DNA of 64,000 nt from Aequorivita lipolytica (GTDB lineage: Bacteria; Bacteroidota; Bacteroidia; Flavobacteriales; Flavobacteriaceae): assembly GCF_007997135.1 (NCBI RefSeq), contig NZ_VORU01000001.1, positions 310,001-374,000 on the forward strand. The letters are read 5' to 3'. Below are positions 25,429 to 34,110 of this stretch, piece by piece. Made by a program: the position numbers and the translations under genes. The stretch's first letter is position 1. Every line of letters begins with the position of its first letter. The notes below the pieces were generated by a model that saw only the letters and a list, made by a program, of their open reading frames with translations, was not told where the DNA came from and searched no databases.

Positions 25429-27756
25429 TTAAAGAACGAATCCCGCATCCTGCAACTTTGATAAATGACGTTGAATATTTTGAATGTGAAAATCGTTGAG
25501 CTTTGTGAAACCATATGCGAAATTAGACACGTATTCCAATTCTCTAGGGGAAAGAACCTTTGCTTTGGTGTCCCAAAGAACCATTTTTATGAGTAGATTA
25601 ATATTAACAATCTCTATTGAGTTTTCTTTGGACTTCAATATCCCTTTGTCCAAAGAAATTTCATCAAAAAAATGAGGAGAATCCTTTAAAATTATATCCA
25701 ATATCTTCATCGCGTCTTTTCGTTGATTATCAGATAGGATCTTTTTTAATTTAAGAGTGGATAAAATATTAATTGCTCTATCCTTTTGATGCTGTGTCAT
25801 TTCTTCTATATCAGAACCTATCTTACTAATCTCACTCCATTTTTCTATCGGAATAGATTGAATTAATGCTTCTTCACTCGCAATAATCCTATCATCCACA
25901 TCTCTTTCGGTAAGCTGTTTTCTTTTATTTAAATGAACGGGATTGATAAGTAGGGATTTTAAACTGGATAGGTCAATATTTAGTGAGTTATCTTTAATCT
26001 TGGACCAACATTCTTCTTTTTTTGCCCATTCTCCATATAGAGAACCTGGGGCATTTGATTTAATAAACTGTTCAACTTTGATCATAATCTCTTCAAGTTT
26101 AGATTTAAGAACTTCATCTAAACTCTGTTCTTTCCATATTTTGTATAAATCGAGTTTATAATCTAGCTTGTAGTTGAGCCAAGATAATGAATATGGAACT
26201 GTTATATACCGCATATCACCAATTGCATTTGGTTTCACTCCATAAACTTTTTCAGCTTGAGAGAATAGAATTGCTTTTGATATAGCATCTTCAAACCAAA
26301 TATTGTCTGGTTTTTGACTGAAGTTATAATTTAGAAATTGGGCATAGTTTTTCTGACTTCCTCTTACTACAATATGTGGCCCAACCACAAGTTTTTTTGA
26401 ATTATAGACTTCTTCATAAGTATTAATATACTTTGCCAATGACTCCTTGGTAAACACTTGACTTCGCGGATTCTGTTTGTCAAATTGTTTTTTCTTGGAG
26501 GTAGTTAATCCATGGCGTCCCCTTTCATTTCTATATTGACCTCTTGAGCGTTCGAAAAACCAGCGTGTTTGGAAAGATTGTCCTTCTATTGGGGGAGCCC
26601 ATATAGTTCTTGAAAGTTTCTCAATTAAAACGTGATTTTCACGATTCGAGCTTAAATCAGAAGCTGACACTCTGTTTTGAGTATTAGCATACTCCGCGAT
26701 TCGTCCCACTATCTCAGAGAAGTTTTCTCTGTCTTTAACAATCGTAAGTTTTACGGGAACAAAAACTTTCGAGATATCTACTTTGTCCTTTTTCCAAGTG
26801 TGATATATGGAAGCGGTTGTCTGCCCTCCATTTACTATTTGAAAATCTTTGACTTGTGCAATTGCTTTTCCTTGGTTGTTGTCCAAATTTGTAACAATCA
26901 CTTCTTCGGCTGTTGCAGCGATACCATTGTTAAAAGCCATAAACATATGCTGGTCTTTAAGAATTGTATTCCTAATACCTTTGTTTATCTTTCCGGTAAA
27001 TTGAAGAAAGGAACGAACATTTTGCTCTAAAAGTCGTGCTCCATATTGTTCATAAATATCTACTAAAGCAGGTCCAGGAATGATAGCTAACCAAGATTGA
27101 TAATCTTTATTTTCCGTTTCGTTGGCAATACACGGAATTTTATATCCTAATTGCTCAAAATTGATTTCAATAGGGATTCTGGATTTGTCAGAGAGGTTGT
27201 ACAAATAATTAATATCTATTATTCTATAGAAAATTTGATATCCCGCGACAGTATCTGACGTTTTTAAATCTGCTTTTACTTCTCCGTTTGTGATTAAAAA
27301 GATATTTACGCGAGTTAAAAATTCTTTTACTTCAGGAACGTTTGCTAGAGTTTGGGCTAAATCGAAAATTTCAGAACTCTCCTCAATCGAATTTATGTAG
27401 TCTTTATATATGGAATTCCGAAAGAAATTTTCGACTTTGGAGATAGCCCAATCTAAATCCGTCTTTTTTGTTGATTGAATCTTGGACTCAGAATGATACC
27501 ATGTAACAAATAAATCCAACGTCTCGTAATTTTCATATAAAGAGTATCCATTTATTTTATGTTCTACTCCACGATTACTCAATTTTTCATCGAAACAAAC
27601 ACGAAAGTTCTCCGTTTCACCGGCATCTGACAGAAATGACAATACCAGTTCAGTGAAAATTTGTTCAGGGTTAGTACCTTCCTCTTCAGAAATTAAACTT
27701 GCTTTTACTTCTTCTTGAATGTTTGTATAAAATTTTTGCAGTTCTCTGTTTTCCAT
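25429..27756 (-). CDS. AIPR-family (abortive infection phage resistance) protein
   Basis: A 775-residue protein, last gene of the seven-gene operon. The AIPR core (about residues 230-420) is recognisable by ARLLEQNVRSFLQFTGKINKGI, FMAFNNGIAATAEEV and the hallmark QIVNGGQTTASIYHTW. AIPR proteins occur in phage-resistance and restriction loci; their biochemical activity is not settled, although a nuclease or effector role has been proposed. The C-terminal 300 residues are helical and unassigned. It starts 8 bp after the stop of the PD-(D/E)XK gene, so it is part of the same transcript. Confidence 0.88.
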   Translation of the reverse strand: MENRELQKFYTNIQEEVKASLISEEEGTNPEQIFTELVLSFLSDAGETENFRVCFDEKLSNRGVEHKINGYSLYENYETLDLFVTWYHSESKIQSTKKTDLDWAISKVENFFRNSIYKDYINSIEESSEIFDLAQTLANVPEVKEFLTRVNIFLITNGEVKADLKTSDTVAGYQIFYRIIDINYLYNLSDKSRIPIEINFEQLGYKIPCIANETENKDYQSWLAIIPGPALVDIYEQYGARLLEQNVRSFLQFTGKINKGIRNTILKDQHMFMAFNNGIAATAEEVIVTNLDNNQGKAIAQVKDFQIVNGGQTTASIYHTWKKDKVDISKVFVPVKLTIVKDRENFSEIVGRIAEYANTQNRVSASDLSSNRENHVLIEKLSRTIWAPPIEGQSFQTRWFFERSRGQYRNERGRHGLTTSKKKQFDKQNPRSQVFTKESLAKYINTYEEVYNSKKLVVGPHIVVRGSQKNYAQFLNYNFSQKPDNIWFEDAISKAILFSQAEKVYGVKPNAIGDMRYITVPYSLSWLNYKLDYKLDLYKIWKEQSLDEVLKSKLEEIMIKVEQFIKSNAPGSLYGEWAKKEECWSKIKDNSLNIDLSSLKSLLINPVHLNKRKQLTERDVDDRIIASEEALIQSIPIEKWSEISKIGSDIEEMTQHQKDRAINILSTLKLKKILSDNQRKDAMKILDIILKDSPHFFDEISLDKGILKSKENSIEIVNINLLIKMVLWDTKAKVLSPRELEYVSNFAYGFTKLNDFHIQNIQRHLSKLQDAGFVL

Positions 27757-27764
27757 TATAAATC

Positions 27765-28760
27765 CTAATTTATTTCATTGAAAAGTGTGTACTTGTCTAT
27801 TCTCCATTCTTCAGATTCAGATAAAACAATTGAGTATCTTACATCTCCAACCCCTGTAGGAATCTGACTTTCGGTTATTCTTGGGAAATTTCCAGAAACA
27901 CGATAGATGTTTTCTTGCCTAATAGTGTAACCTCGTTCTTCATATAAAGAGTAATGAGTATCATAATATCCTGATTCAAGAAGTTTAAGCTTAAATAAAT
28001 TCAAGGCTAATGTGTGGTCATTCAATAACTCCTTGACTTGTTTAATAATGTGGTTTAAGGACTCTCCATTCCCTTCCCGAACATCTAGAGATAGATGATA
28101 TAGAAAAATACTATCAATTATAGAATCATCTAGTTGTCTTTCGCTGGTAATATGGATTTTTTGGTGGTTATTTCCGTGGGTGGTTTTTACTTCAACCGCC
28201 CAATTTGTATATTGGAAGTCTTGAATTGACTTTTCTGGACCAAGCCAAGACTTTAAACAATAGTTTTTATCTGTTGAATTATTCAAGAACTCACGCAGAA
28301 AATAGCCTTCTCCATAAAGCCCTCTTTGGGCTTCGTCTGATAACCCTTGCTTTCCGACTTTTTCAAACAAGGATTGCCATTTTGCCAATCGTTCAAGTAA
28401 TTTTTCAACCAAGGTTTGTTCGGTAGTTACATCTGATACTCCGAATATCAAGTCTTCACATAAAGTTGAGAAAATATCTTTGTGTTGCTTATTAAGCAAC
28501 AAAATGAGTAGAAATTTTTTTGATCTATCTCTTTCGTCAGGAAGTGTTTCAATCTTGATGTCTTTGAGTTTATTCCATTGGTTTTCGTCAAAAGAGAATG
28601 CATGACTTATTCTAAATGCAATACATCTTAATTTTTCTGGAGCTTTTAAACCAACAAAAATATCAGGCATTACTTCTGCAGAATACCGCTTATAAAGCAA
28701 ACCAGAGTGATTGGAATTATCACTTTCTAAACCTATCCAAATATTTTCAATCTTCGTCAT
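27765..28760 (-). CDS. PD-(D/E)XK motif protein (DUF4420)
   Basis: About 331 residues from the ATG at 28760 (MTKIENIWIGLES); ATG 28766 is an alternative, and a longer frame back to 28817 overlaps the Z1 gene more than its neighbours do. The nuclease-like core is GLYGEGYFLREFL, then WLGPEKSIQDFQYTNWAVEVKTT. The E-x-K in AVEVKTT, with the earlier Glu and Asp, matches the PD-(D/E)XK fold. DUF4420 proteins travel with Z1 helicases and AIPR in restriction-like loci. DNA cleavage is inferred from the fold. The start overlaps the Z1 stop by 14 bp. Confidence 0.83.
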   Translation of the reverse strand: MTKIENIWIGLESDNSNHSGLLYKRYSAEVMPDIFVGLKAPEKLRCIAFRISHAFSFDENQWNKLKDIKIETLPDERDRSKKFLLILLLNKQHKDIFSTLCEDLIFGVSDVTTEQTLVEKLLERLAKWQSLFEKVGKQGLSDEAQRGLYGEGYFLREFLNNSTDKNYCLKSWLGPEKSIQDFQYTNWAVEVKTTHGNNHQKIHITSERQLDDSIIDSIFLYHLSLDVREGNGESLNHIIKQVKELLNDHTLALNLFKLKLLESGYYDTHYSLYEERGYTIRQENIYRVSGNFPRITESQIPTGVGDVRYSIVLSESEEWRIDKYTLFNEIN

Positions 28761-31527
28761 CTCCATAATCTTCAAAATCTTCTTCAACAACATCAAACCT
28801 ATCGAGCAACTCTTCATTTACTGCATAAGATACTGGTGCGTTGTAATTACTTTTCGGGAAGCTTATTGCATATCCAACAAATGGATTAGTTCCCGTGGGA
28901 AGAGGATATTTTTCAAGACTCTCTTCGGGGTCAAGCAAATAGAATATCAATAATGGTTTTCTTGGGTCTCTTAATTCATTTCTTACTATTTGTCCGTTAG
29001 GATACATAGGTTCGCCTTCTTTTTTTCTGTGAAGATTCGTCAATTCCATTGCTCTTGACTTTTCAGCTTCAGTAAAATCGATAAATTCGTCCGAAGGACT
29101 TATAATATGTGATTTTCTTAAATAGTAAAGTTGTTCACTTGAATTCTTATCATCCTCAGTTCTTTTCCATTGACCAATTTGAACATTATTACGATTAATG
29201 TCAAACTGTGAATGATTTTTAGCATTTGGTTTTGACATTAAAGCAATTCTCCAATCAGTTAATTCTCCATTTTTCAATTGAGCATTAATGAATTGAATTA
29301 ACTTTCTGGGTTCTGCTTTTTTAAGGTTCTCTACAGATTGAATTCCTTCAAAAAAATTAATGACCTGTTCCGCTGGGATGTCATACCAAACAAAAGCACT
29401 TGGCTTAGAAACGAAATTATCAGGTAAAACTGATATGAATTTTTTAATGTTACTAAGGTTATTATCTATAATCGAAATGTCTTTTTTAAACTCGTAAGAT
29501 TCAACTAATCTTCCTGCCCAAGAAATCTGAACAGTAATTGCCGAACGCATTTTATTTGTTGCAGAAATTTGAAGAACTCCAGGATGTGTTCTAACTTTTA
29601 AAGCATATTGCTCTGGAGTCGAACCAGCAACATCCGTCATATAATCAAATTCTTCTCTTACTTCTTCAGATGCATGTGTAATATGGCAGAACCATTCATT
29701 CAGTTCTCTACTTGTGAAAAGACGACATAAATCAACATAACCACCTCGATAACCAAACCAACGACCCATTTGCATCAGAGTATCATACATTCTTGATGCT
29801 CGTAAATAATAACTTACGGAAAGACCTTCTAAGGTTAACCCTCTGGATAATTTATTTCCACCGACAGCAATTACGGAAAGCCCGTTTTTTCGATCAAAAT
29901 AGTCTAATGCTTCCCCTGATCCACCGTGAATTGATTTCACTACAATTGGTGCAGCTGCATCGTTCAAATGCTTTAATACTTCAGACCATTGATGGACTTG
30001 TATTTGAGAATCTAGACTTTTAAGTTCCGATTCCAAAATCTGTTTTGAAACGGAAACATAAGATTTGTATCCATTTTCATCTTTTTCAAAAGTTCTCTTA
30101 AACTCATTTATAATTTCTGAATCATTTTGGTCAATCCCTCTTCTGTAATACAGAAATTGATTATCAACTAATTCGGAAATATGATCCTGCCAAAAAACGA
30201 ATCTTGAAACGTGAATAAGCATAGAGTTATGAACTGTAGTTTGTCCTCTCAATCTTCTTATGGCACATGTAATTATAAAACAGCGAATTGCTGTTTTTAA
30301 GGATTCAGGAAGAGTAGAAGGTTTTTGGTCACTCATTTTATGTCTATCCGGTACAAAATCTCCATAATCATTAATTCTGTTGACAATAGGAAGTACGGTA
30401 TTGGATTTTTCGTCTTCTTTAAGAGGGCTGAAACCAAAAACTTTTTCAGGACCAATGTAATTTGTAGGCGCTGGTATATTCTTAATAAAATTTCTCGGAA
30501 ATAGATTTTTGTCATCCAAAGGAATAAAAATATTGGCGAATGGAGTTGCGGTATAACCGACATAAGCATTCTTTCCGAAGAGATTTAATATTTTGGTAAT
30601 CCAACTATTTATAGTGCTTTGACGTTCAGGGTCATTTGAAATGTTGATTGAAGCATTATCAGCTTCATCATCTATAAGTAATAGTGATTTATTTCGAATT
30701 ACCCGACCAAGATCATCATCCTCATTAGCTTGTGCTGCTAACCATTGATGAATTCTTCTAAGGACGTGAGGGTTTTTTTTAATAACTGCAACGATCGGTT
30801 CAGATGTATTAAAGTTTAGACCTAAAGCATTTGCAGCACCTTGTGTGAAATCTCCTTTATCAATGCTTGACGTTAGAGAATGAGCCACTATTGGAGAGCC
30901 AAAATAGGGATCGCCCACACCTATTTGAATACTTCGTTGATCAAAAGCTCTGGTGTGTTGAGTATCAAATCCTAAAAAACTTTCATCAATTCTTATTTGC
31001 GTTTGACTTCTAAGATTATTATGAATTCCTGCCAAAACTATAATTAGCCCAAACCCAGCATCAGCGGCCTTACAAATAAGACCAGTATAATTTGCGGTTT
31101 TACCTGATTGTACTTGACCAACTACCAAGCCCTTCTTATTGACGGTAGCCTTTAGTGTTGGGTCAAAAAAATTGTCAAGAATGCTATCTGTTATTCTGTC
31201 TAATTTATTTATAACATCAGGGGCGAAATTCTTTTCAATTTCCAAATACTCTCTATATCTCCCCCAGAAACCATTTTCAAAGTCAATATTTGCTCTTTTC
31301 TCATTTAACCAAGGATTATTTTCGTCTTCTTTTAGAATCGTTCCAAACTCATCTTGTCTAATGGTATAAAGTTCCTCAATCCTTCTAATTAACATTTCAC
31401 GATTCTCATTTATGAAATACTTCATTTTCAGAACTTCATCCACTGCATCTTCAATTTCCTCTCGAGTATATGAGGAACTATCAGATAAAAGTTGTCTAAT
31501 ATTTTTTATAGGGTCTTTTTTACTCAT
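28747..31527 (-). CDS. Z1-domain superfamily helicase/ATPase
   Basis: A 926-residue protein. Walker A is GQVQSGKTANYTGL (about residue 137) and Walker B is LLIDDEADNASIN (about 285). The Z1 hallmark block is GGNKLSRGLTLEGLSVSYY, then DTLMQMGRWFGYRGGYVDL (about 560-600), which acts like helicase motifs V-VI. Z1 proteins are predicted DNA-dependent ATPases of phage-defence and restriction loci, thought to move DNA for an associated nuclease. Its start overlaps the MutL-like gene by 8 bp. Confidence 0.92.
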   Translation of the reverse strand: MSKKDPIKNIRQLLSDSSSYTREEIEDAVDEVLKMKYFINENREMLIRRIEELYTIRQDEFGTILKEDENNPWLNEKRANIDFENGFWGRYREYLEIEKNFAPDVINKLDRITDSILDNFFDPTLKATVNKKGLVVGQVQSGKTANYTGLICKAADAGFGLIIVLAGIHNNLRSQTQIRIDESFLGFDTQHTRAFDQRSIQIGVGDPYFGSPIVAHSLTSSIDKGDFTQGAANALGLNFNTSEPIVAVIKKNPHVLRRIHQWLAAQANEDDDLGRVIRNKSLLLIDDEADNASINISNDPERQSTINSWITKILNLFGKNAYVGYTATPFANIFIPLDDKNLFPRNFIKNIPAPTNYIGPEKVFGFSPLKEDEKSNTVLPIVNRINDYGDFVPDRHKMSDQKPSTLPESLKTAIRCFIITCAIRRLRGQTTVHNSMLIHVSRFVFWQDHISELVDNQFLYYRRGIDQNDSEIINEFKRTFEKDENGYKSYVSVSKQILESELKSLDSQIQVHQWSEVLKHLNDAAAPIVVKSIHGGSGEALDYFDRKNGLSVIAVGGNKLSRGLTLEGLSVSYYLRASRMYDTLMQMGRWFGYRGGYVDLCRLFTSRELNEWFCHITHASEEVREEFDYMTDVAGSTPEQYALKVRTHPGVLQISATNKMRSAITVQISWAGRLVESYEFKKDISIIDNNLSNIKKFISVLPDNFVSKPSAFVWYDIPAEQVINFFEGIQSVENLKKAEPRKLIQFINAQLKNGELTDWRIALMSKPNAKNHSQFDINRNNVQIGQWKRTEDDKNSSEQLYYLRKSHIISPSDEFIDFTEAEKSRAMELTNLHRKKEGEPMYPNGQIVRNELRDPRKPLLIFYLLDPEESLEKYPLPTGTNPFVGYAISFPKSNYNAPVSYAVNEELLDRFDVVEEDFEDYGDDED

Positions 31528-33001
31528 TTATTAAAAATTCAATGTACTCTGGATAAAAATTATAAGGTTCTGTGTTCAGTATTCGCGCTTTTGCTTTTTC
31601 GATTGACAATCCACTAAAAACAAATCCATTAAAAAGCTTTTGCATCGTTTCTTTTATAGCATTGTGGTCAATCCCTTCAAAAGGTTGGCCGTGTGGTTTT
31701 TCGTTCTCACTTTCTTGAAGTGTGATTAAGGGAACAGGGATTGTTTCCTCAATGAACTGAATTACCTTTTCAATATCCTTTTTTAGTTCTCCTGATTTTG
31801 AAAGCAAATCATCTAGAAGAGGGTGCTTTCGATTAATTTTATAAAATCTTTTTCCGTGCCTTGTCCGTTCCTCCCAAAATGGAAAATATTCATCCGAAGC
31901 TAGTTTTCTTTTTAAAACTTTTCCTTTGTGACGATAGACTTCTACTGCTTGATTTCGTACTTCTTTAGCTAATGCTAAAATTTGTTCTCGGAAACGAGAG
32001 GGAGGACGAGCGATAGATTTTTTTATATCAATCTGCCAATCATCATCAAAATTATTGGGTAGGTCAATTTGTATTCTGCATAAATCATAATGAACTTCTC
32101 TTTTAAAAAGGCCTAGCCAATCACCGGCAACTAATAGTCGTCGGTTACGATAAACATAAAATCCTTGATGGGAAGTCCAACTATCTTTAGGTCCTTTTCC
32201 GTATGAATATTGCTCCGGAGAAAGTTTGGAGCGGTGTGGCAGAATAAATCCTTTAATTTTAATTCTACCTTCTTCCAATCGAGTTTCTGGTTTTGTTTGA
32301 AGTCCATCAACTCCGATCATAAATGGATCCCAAGGAGTAATTAATCTATCTCGAAAATAAATTTTTAATCCTTCATTCATATATCTGTGAAAGACCATTG
32401 ATAGATGAGACTTGACTGAGTCCATAATTCCGAGAAATTTGCTTTTTGCAATTTCATCTTCTTCTCTAACGTCTTGTGTCAACCTATCGAGATCCCACCA
32501 AATTACACAAGTTCCAGCGTTGCTTAGATCAACTTTATCGATCCAAGCCTTTTCATTGGGTACGAAACGAATCAACTTCCAGGCCTTCTCTTGGTTTACG
32601 TAATCCAAATCCCAACTCCAAAAAACTGGTTTGTAGTCAACGGCTTTGGAAACTACAGTAAATTTTCTAGTTTGCGAGAATGATGCTGTTTTTAGTCCTA
32701 ATCCGAATCTTCCTAAGTCATCCTCATTTCTAGTGTCCAATGGATTTTTACTACCAGGACGCATAGCTTGAATAAGTTGCTCATTATTCATTCCTGTCCC
32801 ATCATCTAGAATAGACAAAGTAGTTTTACCTCCTTTCCAATCATAATCTACCCAAATGTTTTTTGCGCCAGCAGTAATTGAATTATCGACTATGTCAGCA
32901 ATGGCAGTTTCAATAGAGTAGCCAATAGCTCGAAATGTTTCAATCATTGAGCTGGCTTCGGGTTCAGCGGAGGTGGATTGTATGTTGGTGTAATCAATCA
33001 C
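31520..33001 (-). CDS. MutL/Hsp90-type GHKL ATPase of the defence operon
   Basis: A 493-residue protein with one GHKL ATPase domain near the N-terminus. The N box is IADIVDNSITAGAKNIWVDY (about residue 35-54), the G1 box is LDDGTGMNNEQL and the G2 lid is DLGRFGLGLKTASFSQ. The rest (about 220-493) lacks the MutL endonuclease motif DQHAxxE. By family and gene order (upstream of Z1, DUF4420 and AIPR) it should be the ATP-driven dimerising clamp of a MutL-Z1-DUF4420-AIPR defence system. It shares 4 bp with the receiver-domain gene and 8 bp with Z1. Confidence 0.88.
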   Translation of the reverse strand: MIDYTNIQSTSAEPEASSMIETFRAIGYSIETAIADIVDNSITAGAKNIWVDYDWKGGKTTLSILDDGTGMNNEQLIQAMRPGSKNPLDTRNEDDLGRFGLGLKTASFSQTRKFTVVSKAVDYKPVFWSWDLDYVNQEKAWKLIRFVPNEKAWIDKVDLSNAGTCVIWWDLDRLTQDVREEDEIAKSKFLGIMDSVKSHLSMVFHRYMNEGLKIYFRDRLITPWDPFMIGVDGLQTKPETRLEEGRIKIKGFILPHRSKLSPEQYSYGKGPKDSWTSHQGFYVYRNRRLLVAGDWLGLFKREVHYDLCRIQIDLPNNFDDDWQIDIKKSIARPPSRFREQILALAKEVRNQAVEVYRHKGKVLKRKLASDEYFPFWEERTRHGKRFYKINRKHPLLDDLLSKSGELKKDIEKVIQFIEETIPVPLITLQESENEKPHGQPFEGIDHNAIKETMQKLFNGFVFSGLSIEKAKARILNTEPYNFYPEYIEFLINE

Positions 33002-34110
33002 GACAGTAATGAATCAATTATTTCATCTGTTTCAAAATCAGGCGAACCTTGTCTTGAATAATAATATGAAAATCGAGAAACAATGTCTTTAGTAAAACCT
33101 CCGTTAATTGATGCAACTCTTGTAAAACTACTTTCAAAATCTTTAGCACGAAATGAATGTAGCTTTTGAAAATTAATTAATCCCCCTTCAATGTCTTTGT
33201 ACTTAGGCAGAAAGTGATATTTATTTGAGTATGCATTATGAACAATTTTTTGCAAATCTAGTTTTGCTTCTGCTATTTTTTCAACTTCTACTTTCCCTTT
33301 TTTTATGATGCTAATTTTTTCTCCCGCTATTGTTTTGTTTATAGGTTCAATTGAGACCAATAAAATATCTTTTGCTTTCGATTGTGCTAAATCACAAGAT
33401 GGTGTCAGAACTATGTAATTTGAACTGTCTTCGTTGCTTTGGACTATGTCTCCAGTAAAAACTCGAGGTTTTATAACTGGCGTAATGTATATTTCAGAAG
33501 GATGATAATTTTCAAATTCAGAATCTTCAGTTATTTCTAAGTATTCTTGTAAATGTAACAATGTATATCTAAGTAAAGACTTCTGTTTTTCCTCTGGATT
33601 TCTTTTTAAATCATTAGTCCATAAGTCAAGGGAGTTTGATAAATGATTCCAAAATATATCATTTATGTAATTTTCAATTATTCCTTTTCGATTTAAAATT
33701 TCTGTTATTCCAGTATTATAGATAGCCACAAGCTCCTCAATAAAATCAAAATCAGCATCTCTATCTCTTACCTTAAAAAATGACGTTTCTTCGCTAAGAG
33801 ATTCCTCAAGATTATGTGATGTGCCTGATATTACGAAAACAGGAAACCTTAAATTATCTTTAACTTCTCTAATAACCTCATTACCAGAACTATCAGTCCC
33901 TCCCGATTGTTTTAAATCTAAATCAATAATTGCCCCATCAAAAATATTATCAGAATTTTTAAGTATTGCCAAGGCTCGGTCTTTGTCAGAAATTATGGTT
34001 TCAATAATTTTTATTTTCTTATTACCTTTATTGTAAGAGTCAATATCCCTTGTGTAAATTTCTATTACATTGGTGTCATCTTCTACAATAAGTAATTTTA
34101 GCTCTTTCAT
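32998..34110 (-). CDS. Response-regulator receiver fused to an SH3-like C-terminal domain
   Basis: A 370-residue protein. Residues 1-130 form a receiver domain: acidic pair in LLIVEDDTNVIEIY, likely phospho-acceptor Asp63 in GAIIDLDLKQSGG, switch Ser/Thr in VFVISGTS and the conserved Lys in FFKVRDRD. There is no DNA-binding output domain. The C-terminal half has KPRVFTGDIVQSNE followed by YIVLTPSCDLAQSKAKDIL. This resembles PemK-like/SH3-barrel segments with a TPSCDL motif. It follows the histidine-kinase-like gene by a 4-bp overlap and precedes the MutL-like ATPase by another, so it is the likely relay partner. The output mechanism is unknown. Confidence 0.8.
   Translation of the reverse strand: MKELKLLIVEDDTNVIEIYTRDIDSYNKGNKKIKIIETIISDKDRALAILKNSDNIFDGAIIDLDLKQSGGTDSSGNEVIREVKDNLRFPVFVISGTSHNLEESLSEETSFFKVRDRDADFDFIEELVAIYNTGITEILNRKGIIENYINDIFWNHLSNSLDLWTNDLKRNPEEKQKSLLRYTLLHLQEYLEITEDSEFENYHPSEIYITPVIKPRVFTGDIVQSNEDSSNYIVLTPSCDLAQSKAKDILLVSIEPINKTIAGEKISIIKKGKVEVEKIAEAKLDLQKIVHNAYSNKYHFLPKYKDIEGGLINFQKLHSFRAKDFESSFTRVASINGGFTKDIVSRFSYYYSRQGSPDFETDEIIDSLLS

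Noticed and set aside
28761-28817. The longer start of the DUF4420 gene
   Set aside because: It would overlap the Z1 gene by 71 bp with a sequence (MKSCSIGLMLLKKILKIMEM) unlike the family N-terminus; the ATG at 28760 fits better.
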